Shown here: piece by piece, positions 11,581-22,000 of the stretch
Position numbering within the stretch: position 1 is the first letter of the stretch
Layout of the letters: the number at the start of each line of letters is the position of its first letter
Origin: Geosiphon pyriformis
Taxonomy: Eukaryota; Glomeromycota; Glomeromycetes; Archaeosporales; Geosiphonaceae
Direction: 5' to 3'
Length of the DNA stretch: 64,000 nt
NCBI GenBank assembly: GCA_016748015.1
Contig: JAAOMT010000128.1
Span: 1,208,607 to 1,272,606, forward strand
Program-made: the position numbers and the translations under genes
Notes under the pieces: generated by a model
Databases searched by the model: none
Told to the model about the DNA's origin: nothing
Seen by the model: the letters and a program-made list of their open reading frames with translations, nothing else

Positions 11581-13996
11581 ATGTCAGATAACGTGCCTCA
11601 TAAAAGACAGCGCGTCTCTAAAGCGTGCGATACGTGCCGTCGTAAGAAAGTTAAAGTATGTATTGCAACACCCTTAAGCTGTTTTACCTTAAAATTTTTG
11701 GCAAAATTGAAAAATCCCAAGCGTAGTTAAACAGTATTTTTCAACCTGCAAAAGTGTGATGGAGTTCAACCCCGCTGTGGTAATTGTGGAGCTTTTAACT
11801 TTGACTGCACGTATAATGATACAACAAAGAAAAGGTAAGGTATATAAAGCTCCCCATCTTCCAACTTCGCTTTTTCTTAAAAACGTTTTTTTAAGGGTAT
11901 ATTTGCTATTCTCTTCATATTATTTTCTGTATTTTACTTCGACAGAGGTCCACCCAAAGGATACATTGAAGCCATCGAGACCCGGCTTCACAGAATGGAA
12001 TCATTGTTAGGTGGACTAGTGCAGAGCAATGACCCTCGGGCCGAAGCCGTGCTAGCTGAGTTAATGCAAGATGATTTGGGGACTAGTCTACGTCGCTCAT
12101 CAACTGGTCGGCCTGATTATAGTTCATGGAGCTTTAATAGTTCGAATTCTAACTCTGCCCCATCTCCATCGGAAAGTGATGCTGCCCAAAAAGATAAATC
12201 TCTTGTCTCCTCCTCATCATCAATGGATTCATGTGAAAATATGAATGGAAGTGATGGGAAATCAGTAGAGGATCTGAATGAGGTGATGGGAGTGTTGAGT
12301 ATAGATGAGAATAACCAAGTGAGGTATCATGGGCGTAGCAGTGGCTTTTATCTTTTGAAAAAAAGCAATAAATATAAGGATGGTGTATTGAGAGTACTAA
12401 ATCAAGGTTCGTATTGGGGCCCACGGCAAGTAGTCGCCTCTAATACTGAATTCGAGTTATTAAAACATCCCGAATTGACCGAACTCCCTTCCAAAGAAAT
12501 TTTTGAGCATCTCTTTGAGATTTATTTTACCCATATTCACCCAATTATTCCAATAATATACAAACCAACTTTTTTCAATAAATTAAAAAACAAAGATAAT
12601 CTTTCACATCTATTGTTAAATGCAATTTTCGCATTATCTTCAAGATATTCTGATCATTCAGAAATCAAGAAACCTCAAGAAAAACCAGAAACTGTAGGAT
12701 CTATATTTTTCGAACGTGCAAAGGCATTGTTGGATTTTGAGTATGATAACTCTCGGCTATCTACAGTACAAGCTTTGATATTATTAAGTCTCCGAGATTA
12801 TGGCACTGGCAAAGTTTCGCGAGCTTGGATGTATGCTGGAATGTCAATAAGGATGGCGCAGGATATGGGGTTGCATCGTAATACCGAGAAATGGGATCCA
12901 ATCAATTTTAGTCATGAAGAAAAAGAGACGCGTAAACGTGTATTTTGGGGCTGTTTCATACTGGATAGGTAACTATAAATTCAATGATAATAATAATTCT
13001 TTCCCTATATATCTTTAGCTTAAGTTTATACCCAAAAAATAGAATTTCAAGCGCAAATATTGGTAGACCACTTGCAATTGATGAACAGGATGTCGATGCT
13101 TCATATCCATCGGAAGAAGAGGAAGATGAAAACGAACTTCTTCCTTTTAAAATGGACCATACGGATTATTTTGTTTCATCGCCCATTTTCTCATCCAAGA
13201 GCATTGAAGGGTTGCCCACTATTAAATCATTATCTATACCAACCTCGTCTAGACCTGATGCGACAATCCAAGAGTCTAAATACAAATCACATTGCATTTC
13301 ACATTTTAACGCTCTGGTGAAACTATGTGAAATTATTGGAAGAATAATTCACAACATTTACGCAATCCGATCAACCGCAAAATCAAATAAGGAATCTGTC
13401 CTTTCCATTTTAGATTCCTCACTTACCTTATGGTTCACTACTTTACCTGCACATCTCCAGTACAATCCCGCGGCAATTGATAAACCTCCATCTCCTGTTA
13501 CAATTACCCTTCACATAATGTATTATTCTATTTTGATGTTACTTCATCGACCTTATTTACCGGCAACAAACCAATCTCACGATAAATACACATCGGCCGC
13601 AAATTCTCTTACTGATTTGGCCGAAATCTTGGTAAAAGATGGCACCATGCAATATACAATGAACTCGACTGTGTATGCGATATTTATGGCAGGTGTTTTG
13701 CACACTTATAATGCGACACAACCGGAAGCGAATGTATCACAGCCCGCTAAAGCCAACCTCGCCAAATGTCTTAAAGCGTTAGAGGAATTAAAAAAGACAT
13801 GGGTAAATGCTTACAAATATTCTGATTTGCTTATGGAACTCGCCGATCTCAAGGATGTAAAGTTTGACTGGTTAACCGGTAAACCAACTAGTCGTGGAAA
13901 TGAAAAAGGTGAAGATTCAGGACATGGAAGTCAAATTGGGTGTGATGTTCTTGTTGATAATAATCAGCGTAATCTAGCCCCTGCTTTCCAAGGCTT

Positions 13997-14030
<34 letters not shown>

Positions 14031-14468
14031 GCAACATGTGTAACACCGATTAATCTTTCCTCCACTTCTATCCCGTCACCACACCTAAAACGAACACAAA
14101 CACCCCCATCAACACCGGCTTCCTCTTTTACTTTTACTCCTATGTCTATATCTTCATTTTCCCCACAACACCAACAGACACTGAGTCATGTACAACGCCT
14201 CGCTCCTGCAAATCAGACGTTCAATCATGAATTTAGATATTTGTCGATGATAAATCACGACTCGCAGCATGATCCCCCTTCAATGGTCCTTTCTAATCCT
14301 TATGAGACGAATGATATTTCGGGAGATAATACTAATAATATCCCGGGTACTTCTAATGCTAGTACAAATAGTTTGCATACCCCATCGAGTTCCGGTTATT
14401 GGGGAATACCACCAAGTGCAGATCTAGCCCAATGGCATTCTTTCATGGCTGCACAACAGCAATTATAA
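11581..14468 (+). CDS. Zn2Cys6 transcription factor with fungal_trans domain (XlnR type)
   Basis: Nuclear DNA-binding regulator. Four exons: 11581-11655, 11755-11834, 11946-12968 and 13043-14468, giving 867 residues in frame. Residues about 14-45 form the binuclear cluster with spacing CX2CX6CX6CX2CX6C (CDTCRRKKVKC, then CGNCGAFNFDC). They are followed by the linker RGPPKGYIEAIETRLHRME, which can dimerise as a short coiled coil. The middle contains the fungal transcription-factor domain: LFEIYFTHIHPIIPIIY, AWMYAGMSIRMAQDMGLH and FWGCFILDR/ISSANIGRPLAI. The last intron acceptor was placed at 13042 because it restores the canonical spacing between LDR and GRP. The tail is Ser/Pro/Gln-rich, with a (TCA)n poly-Ser tract at about 14000-14030. 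The regulated pathway cannot be read from the sequence. Confidence 0.92.
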
Positions 14469-15869
14469 TCAAAACCATAACCAACGAATTTCTACGGCTT
14501 TGAATCATATTATTTATCCGATTTAATCCTTCCATTCTTCAAATTGATTTTATTTTCATGCATAAATACATTCTTCAATTTCCTTGAGAACATGTGTCGA
14601 TTATGATTTCCCAAATATTACTCGAGCAAGGGTTTTTTCGGATTCTTTTTTACCAAATTTAGATTTGAGAATTAATATATTACTCAATGAATGTCCGCAT
14701 TTCATTATTAAATTATCCTATTAAACATAAATTACCGTTACAAGATATAATATATAATAAAAGCTCTTACTCAAAACAAACTGGCGAGTATCTTTGAAAT
14801 AACAGATCGAACAATCTTTAGATGAAAAAAATAGCTTAGCCAAAGTTGGAAGCCAAGAATTAGAAGGATAATCCTGAACCTAAAGAATCGACATAACATC
14901 ATAGAGCTAAATTATTTATCAGGCCGAATGAATTAGCCAAATGGTTCTAAAACAGAATACTATCAAAATTTTGAATAAGATAATTGTAAAATATATATTT
15001 TTTGTTGTGAATATTTTTAATTTTTTATATGTTAATTTCTGATTTAATATTATTTTAATAAACATTATTTATATTTTAGACTGTTTAAAAAAATTGCCAA
15101 AATGATGAATTTAAAATTTTTTTATTTTTATTAATTCCAAAATTTAGAAAATTTAATTAAAATAAATATTAAATAATAATATTATTATTTTTAATTTTTT
15201 AAATAAATTATTGTTTAGATAATTATTTTTATATATAATTATATTATAAAAAAGCATTTGAATTAAAGCAAATTTAATTTTTTCAAAAAATATTATAACA
15301 TAATAATATCAAATACAATTTTAATTTGGCAAATTATATAATTCTTTTAATTATTAATATATTATTCATTTTTTTACTTTAAATATTTTGATTATTAATT
15401 TAAAATTTAAATATAAAATCAAAAAAATTGATGTTTGATCATTTATATTTTTAATATTTTTAAATTTGATTATTTTATTTAAAAAAATTATATTTTAATG
15501 CTATTATATTTTATTAAAAATTTGTTAAAATACAAATAATAATTTGTTTCAACAAAAAACTTGATTAATATAAAATTAATCAATAAACAAATATTGTAAA
15601 AAATGATTTTTTTCAATATGAGTAAATTAAAAATGCAAATATTTATTGTTCAAATAAGGGAAAAGGATCAATTCAGTCCCCTGCCGCCAATCAATTGTTC
15701 TTCAAAGCACGTATCCAGAGTTCATTGAAATTTATTCTGTTCTTTACTCTTTTTTGGCGGCGGAACTCTTAACCTTGCTTTTGTAGACTTATGGTTTACA
15801 ACCGAGAATTTTCTCAAGAAAGGAGACTCGTAGAAATAATAAGACTCAGAGTAGTCGACAACCACCTTA
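14469..15869. other. Intergenic, mostly A+T-rich
   Basis: The first 400 bp are ordinary 3' flanking sequence. From about 14950 to 15650 the DNA is extremely A+T-rich with no open frame. The last 200 bp return to mixed composition and should hold the promoter and 5' leader of the kinase gene. No element was recognised. Confidence 0.6.
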
Positions 15870-17971
15870 ATGGCCTACCGCATTGCCCCCCGGCTTAATG
15901 AAAAAATAAAGTATTTCGCCAAGTTTCCCCAGACAGGTGTTTCACTCAGACAAATGGTCATGTTTGGTAATAATGAAAAATTTTTTAATAGCTTTTTCTA
16001 TGCTTTTTATTTTGGATCTATAAAAACATTTGTAATTAAAGTTTTCTTTTATGCCCTTGTAGGGCAAAATCCTTCTCAAGGAACGTTGTTGCGAGCAAGT
16101 CAGTTTTTGGCAGGTAATTTGGGATCGAATTTCAATTTCTGATTTGTTGCTTTTCCACTAAAATATGATGTTTTATTTTTAATTCATTGCTCCAGAGGAA
16201 CTTCCTATACGTCTGGCACATCGCGTCAAAGAGCTCGATGAACTTCCTTACAATTTAAGCGATATGCCGTCAATAATAAAAGTAAAAAATTGGTACGCTC
16301 AATCATTTGAGGTAATCTCAAGAAAATTTTCAAGGAAACAATTTATATTGATTAAGGAATATTCCTCATAGAGTCTAATATTTTCTTGTTCTATTAATTT
16401 CCAAATTAGGAATTAGTAGATTTCCCAAAACCGGAGCTGCCTTCTTATATTAAAGAAAGGCTTTCTGCTTCAAAAGACGCAAAATTACCAGAAAGTATAG
16501 CTAATATATCTGTAAAACCCGCACTAGTAGGCACATTGCGGTCATCTGTACCTTTGGGGCACAGGTATTATACATCTTCGAGTAAAATAATTCAATAGTA
16601 TAATTAACATAACATTACCATGACTTAAAGATATTATTCGAACATTGATGATATTGATTGGCCTCCAGAAGTATATCATTTCAGCGAAAAATTCACAAAA
16701 TTAATTGAGAAAATTAAAAGAAGACATGATCCTGTAGTGACCACAGTGGTAATGTATTCGTCCTCTTGTCTTTAATTTTACCAATCTTCGATAAATATTG
16801 ATTATGCTTCTCTTTTTTCGTAGGGTAAGACAATCTCAATTTTTAATGAAATTAGAATAATCTTCGCGTCTAACCGTGTTTAATAGTAGAGATGATTACT
16901 GTACCAACTATTCGCATTACTCCTGATTTCAGCCCAGGGCATTTTGGAATATAAACAAAACAAAAACTCCAAGTTAATTGATACCGATGTTCAAGCCTTC
17001 CTGGATCGTTTTTATATGTCACGTATTGGAATAAGAATGTTAATCGGTTAGTATATTGTTGATTTTAGAATTTTTTAGGTTTATTCGCAAATCATTAGTA
17101 ATATCTCTTTCAACGAGATTAAGCTTGGCTAAAATCTAAGAATATTAATAGGCCAGCATGTGGCGCTCAATAGGCTTCCTTCCCGGCTAGATTATGTCGG
17201 TATCATTTGTACTAAAACTAATATTGCAGAAACCGTTCAAGAGGCGGCGGACAATGCTAAATTCATTTGTGAGGATTATTATAGTCTGTTCCGTGCTCCT
17301 GAAATCCAACTTTACTGCCCGCAAGACTTGATATTCACTTATGTGCCATCACATTTGAGCCACATGTTGTTCGAATTGTTCAAGAATAGCTTACGGGCCG
17401 TGGTGGAAACATTTGGCGACGAACGAGACGAATATCCTCCTATTAAAGTAATTGTTGCCGAAGGAAAGGAGGTTGTATATAATTAGCATTTTCATTTTTT
17501 TTTGTAATCACATTCCTTAAGATTAATTAATTTGTAATAGGACATAACGATCAAAATCTCTGATGAGGGAGGCGGTATTCCTCGAAGTAGCATCCCATTA
17601 GTATGGACATATATGTATACAACAGCTCAAACTCAGGATTTAGATCCCGATTTCAATCAATCTGATTTTAAGGCACCAATGGCAGGGTTTGGTTACGGAT
17701 TGCCAATCAGTCGACTGGTATTTATTATATGATATTATTTAGTCATTGGTTCAATCACAATTCCTTGCTAACATTATCACAAAAAACAAGTATGCTCGAT
17801 ATTTTGGAGGTGATCTAAAATTAATTTCAATGGAAGGGTAAGAATGTAACACGATGGCTAAAATACATTTAATTTTTGACTTTGTTAACTCAAATTTTCT
17901 CTGACAGGTTTGGAACAGATGTTTATCTTCACCTAAATCGTATCTCCAATAGCGATGAACCACTGCAGTAA
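15870..17971 (+). CDS. Mitochondrial pyruvate dehydrogenase kinase family
   Basis: Mitochondrial protein kinase that phosphorylates and inactivates the E1 subunit of pyruvate dehydrogenase (or a related 2-oxoacid dehydrogenase). Exons: 15870-15966, 16063-16113, 16196-16311, 16410-16564, 16631-16748, 16824 (one base), 16933-17046, 17152-17471, 17541-17717, 17791-17837 and 17908-17971. The product is 419 residues, the normal family length. The N-terminal helical domain shows [20 protein letters not shown] and [10 protein letters not shown]. The GHKL ATPase domain has the N box ([12 protein letters not shown]), the G1 box (DEGGGIP) and the G2 box ([10 protein letters not shown]). The short exons 5-7 region encodes [13 protein letters not shown], matching PTMAQG in animal PDKs only if a single G at 16824 is included. 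Branched-chain dehydrogenase kinase is the main alternative. Confidence 0.93.
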
Positions 17972-18366
17972 TCTTCCGCTTAATGAACGTTCTTGACTTG
18001 ACTTTTGAATTTGTAAGTATTCGAATAGTTACTTAAAATACTAATTAATTTTATGTTTCTGATGTTTAAGTTTGTTTTAACTATACATGAATCATAGACA
18101 ATTTTCTACTTTAGACTGTTAAAACTCAATATCGTAGCTTGAACTACTGATTTTGAAACGATTAGATTCTGATCGATACTATATATAAATTAATTTGTCT
18201 ATTTACTCAAGCATATCTTAATTTTGTCAGGTGGATTTGAATTAAGTCAAAATTTCCATTATTAACAAAACAATTATTACTCTATTTAACTGTGGTTCGA
18301 CAAATTTCTCTAAATTAAATATAAAATATTCTTTTACTTAGGTTGTAAGATTCTGTAAAATGATTG

Positions 18367-19204
18367 CTATGATTGTAGTAATACAACAGCTAATCCAGCA
18401 GGTATAAAAACCCATTGTTGATTTTCATGATCTTCAAGTTCACTTTTACGGGAATAAACAATGACACTAGCAAAATCTTCTTGACATCGTTTCTGTGTAT
18501 AAATTTACAAAAGATAAGACTAATTAATGAATTTGCACATACACGTGGTGTGATGATTTACAAACATACCAAAATATGTACTATAACTACCTCAATATCT
18601 AAAACGATATCCTGATTAGACAACGCAGCGATCTTGTGATCTTTTGTGTAAACCCAACGTTGTGTATGTCCTTCATGACTAAACTGTGCAGGCCATTGAC
18701 AAATTTTTGCCACTAAAATATTTAAGATGTTAAGAACTTGAGGAATAAAACATATTGTGTATGAAAAGTCGGATTTTCTAACTTACTTTTTACTAGTCGA
18801 CCTGGGATCCGAGACAAAATTCGTTCATGTATTAATTTTCGAGCAATTCGAAGGAAAATAGTATTTGAAAAAGGTCGAGAACCTACCACCATATACGTCC
18901 AGGCACATTCCACTTCTCTTATTAATGAGGTAACCAGCCTCATGTCTCCAAAGCTGATTGTCAATATTCTAGGGATTGAAAAAGAAATGAAGATAACATG
19001 AAGTCAAAACTCTTTTCAGAAGCTGACAGCATTAGAACACGTTAGAGCTTTATGTACCCCTTCTTCGAGCCTCTTAATGTGGTACGTTATGACATCAGCT
19101 CCTGGTTCTGTAGAGGCAAAACATACGTCAAGCACCTTATTGGAGCATACCGACTTTATGTAAAACCAGCCGGACGGGAAGCCAGTCAAATTGCGAGTGT
19201 GCAT
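18367..19204 (-). CDS. Ricin-type beta-trefoil lectin (CBM13-like), 163 aa
   Basis: Probable carbohydrate-binding protein. Five exons: 19204-19058, 18968-18887, 18801-18787 (15 nt), 18712-18591 and 18492-18367. The three trefoil repeats are visible. Repeat one is FYIKSVCSNKVLDV...NQLW, repeat two is GYLINKRSGMCLDVYGG...TQRW, and repeat three is KIAALSNQDIVLDIE...NQQW. Each carries the QxW signature. Between LDVYGG and KICQWPAQ the reading is completed by the 15-nt exon (RLVK plus split codons). Reading through instead gives stops and loses the repeat. There is no signal peptide at the N-terminus (MHTRNLTGFPSGWF), so it is probably cytosolic. The last residues (AGLAVVLLQS) are hydrophobic. It converges with the kinase gene. 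Confidence 0.82.
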
Positions 19205-19583
19205 GATTGAGTATAAAAAGAAATTTTTCGTTTAAGGACAAAACTTGAAATTAACCGGTAAAAAGAATTTCAGAAGAAAGGGGATAATAATCTTAAAAAT
19301 ACGTGCCCCAAATAAAAGCTTTTTATATCCTTAAGCTATTGCTCAGTTCGTCGTGTTTTTGAAGAGCTACTCTGATAGTTCAAATCGATAACATGCACTC
19401 GAATGATACGTGTGAGGTCGCGTGCAAAAATCTTCTGATAGTTGATAGAAAAAGGTACTTATGTCAGGCGCGACATGCAGAAACGTGGTAAAGTTTGTGT
19501 ACAATCTAATATATCTTCGGACCATATGACATAAATATGACATTCTTGACATAGATGGGTTGGATTTGCGATGAAGATTCATC
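19205..19583. promoter_or_regulatory. Divergent promoter region, 379 bp
   Basis: Non-coding region between the lectin (-) and ZNF277-like (+) start codons. No particular element was recognised. Confidence 0.4.
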
Positions 19584-21689
19584 ATGAGTGACTGGACAAC
19601 TGACACTAACTCGCAAAATAATTTTTCTCGCAGAAATGCCAATTTCAATAGTAGCGGGAGGCTTCCCGGGGGATTTTCTGCAAAAAAAAGTCGACCGAAT
19701 CCCTTGTTGACCGATCTCGATAGTTGGCCACCTTCAAGAACTCGAGAATACCTCCACGGTAATGACTTCTATGGTAATAAATAATAATCTCCCCTCAGAG
19801 TTACCAAGACTTTTGGCACAAACTACAGAACTGAATGATGGTACTCTTTCAAATGAAGAATCTGACGCGTCTTCCAGGGCGGCTTCACCTGACTTTGAAA
19901 CCAGTATGGCAGTAACGAGCTCCCCAGCCCAGCCTCTCAATCTTATTTTTCTATGTTTTTTTCCTCACTGCCCATTGGAGAAACCAATCACAAATAGCAT
20001 AATCTTAGAAGAGCATTTGAAAAAAGAACATAAACTTTGCATCGTTAATCTGCATCATGTCTATATGACACTCAATTCTTACTTGGGGTATTGGGCTAAA
20101 AGGTGCGCCGAACTCGGAGTCGAGAACATTGGAGCCCAAGCGACAGAAGGTCAGAGCATTCAAATTTTATATGCCTTCTCAATCGTCTTTGTATTTGTAA
20201 TTTTTCAATAATATATACGTTCTGGGTGGGATTCAACATAGACCGGACTTTCTTCATCATTGATTCAGTTAATTTACAGGAGGATAAAAAGCTTCGTGAA
20301 GAATTACAACGCCAAAAATTGGCAAGATCGGTTTTTCGGAAAAGTGGTGATTTTATATGATTTTTTAAAGATTTATAAACTCAAATTTGTATCATTTCTA
20401 GAATGAAATTCTCAGTATTCACGCTTCTGAGCACGAAAAAGAGGCCAAAACTGAAAGAAAGTGCCTTTTTTGTACGAATCTTTGTTCGAATAGGTATATA
20501 ATTATGATCCGACTTCGATCCCCTCTGAAAAATATTTATTGTATCTCTTATTTACATTCGTTTAGAACGTTCTTATTTCGTCATATGTTTATCGAGCACA
20601 ACTTTAATATTGGTCTTCCTGATAATTTAGTAGATGTAGAGCAATTTCTCGAAATTCTGCAACAAAAGTTGTTAAGGTTTTTATCTTGGCGTTTTATTTT
20701 TTAGTTGATTGAAGTTAATTGATTTCTAATCTTATTACTGCGATATCTGATTTTATAGGCTTGAGTGCTTGTATTGTGAAAAGACTTTTACGAGTCCAGC
20801 GGTATTACGCAAACATATGAGGAAAAAAAAACATTTTAAAATTAATGCGAAAAATAGGATTTACGATCGTTTTTATATTATAAATTATCTCGTAAGTCGC
20901 GCTTTTTGAATAAATTCATTGAAAGCCCATCAAAATTCATTTAAGAATCATTTCCTTTTAGGAACCGGGGAAGAATTGGGAAGCTTATGAAAAAGAAGAA
21001 TATGAATCAGACGAGGATAAAGGGGATGGGTAAGTTGTAAAGTTCGGCAACTCCCATTTAATTTTGAAATCCTGAATTTTGACTTCCCACAGCTCATGGG
21101 AAGATTGGAATGAAATCTTTGAACCTGATCCAACAATGTGCCTATTTTGTGAGAGCGTGGCTAAATCTGCAAAGGACGCATCCAACCATATGAAAGATGC
21201 ACACGGCTTCGATTTGTTGAGTGTTAAGCGTAAAATGAGTAAAAAAAAATTTTATAAATTTTTGGTTTCTCTTAATATCCTGCTTTAGCTAACAATATTT
21301 TGTTTTTTATTCTGTTAAAAAGAGCTAGATTTCCATCAAACAATAATTCTTATTAACTATATAAGATGCCAAACATCTTTTGCTACATGTATGGCTTGTA
21401 ACGCGTCTTTCGATGATTTACAACGCATGACCCAACATATGGAGCGGGAAAATTGTTTTACCAAAGTCCCAGCTTTGGATAATCCTTTCTGGAAGGATCC
21501 ACAGTATGTATTTATATTATAACTTGGCTTTAAAACGCTTTTTAGATAAAATAATGACAATATCTTAGGTATTTATTTCCGGCATATGAGAATGACCCTC
21601 TTCTCATTGGTTTTGAAGAAGCACAATCAAGCAATGATGAAGATGAGGACGAAGACCAAAACGACCAAAAACCTAATAGTGAGAACTAA
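19584..21689 (+). CDS. ZNF277: ZNF277-like C2H2 zinc-finger protein
   Basis: Orthologue of animal zinc finger protein 277. Ten exons: 19584-19758, 19799-20149, 20269-20321, 20402-20493, 20566-20676, 20759-20891, 20962-21029, 21093-21238, 21323-21503 and 21569-21689. The product is 476 residues, close to the animal protein. Diagnostic segments in order: LREELQRQKLNEIL; finger CLFCTNLCSNRTFLFRHMF; HNFNIGLPDNLVD; finger CLYCEKTFTSPAVLRKHMRK; INAKNRIYDRFYIINYLEPG; CLFCESVAKSAKDASNHMK; HGFDLLSVK; a last finger from CMACNASF; and the terminal PAYENDPLLIGF. Exon 3 ends at a GC donor (TTG/GCAAGA), the only choice that keeps frame. In animals the protein links to uS5 (RPS2) and chromatin; the fungal role is not known. 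Confidence 0.9.
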
Positions 21690-22000
21690 TTATTTAAGAA
21701 TTTGATAGAAAAACATGATTCCGATTCCTTTAAAATTTTGTATTTGTGTAAAACCCCAAGGACTATGCCCTCGCAAGAAAATTAAAAAATTCACGTTATT
21801 AATATAAGGGTGTAATGATCTCCCAGTAAATTAGTAATGGTGCCACCGAGCTTCTTTGTGCAACTATTGTATACGGCAGCAGCTAATTGAACATGAATGC
21901 ATAAGTATGTTGATATAACCTTGTCTCCGTTTGAACATTATTAAACTTTTATTTTACAATCACCCCCCAAGCTTTCAAGCGTAAAAGCTTTTTGGGAAAA
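21690..22000. other. Intergenic, 311 bp
   Basis: This is 3' flank of the ZNF277-like gene and promoter or leader of the FET gene. No further feature was seen. Confidence 0.5.

Noticed and set aside
16749-16932. Single 184-nt intron using a non-GT donor (GTGG/TAATG) in the kinase gene
   Set aside because: It would also restore frame but needs a TA donor. The perfect acceptor-G-donor arrangement at 16821-16830 is a simpler explanation. It is kept as the main alternative for testing.
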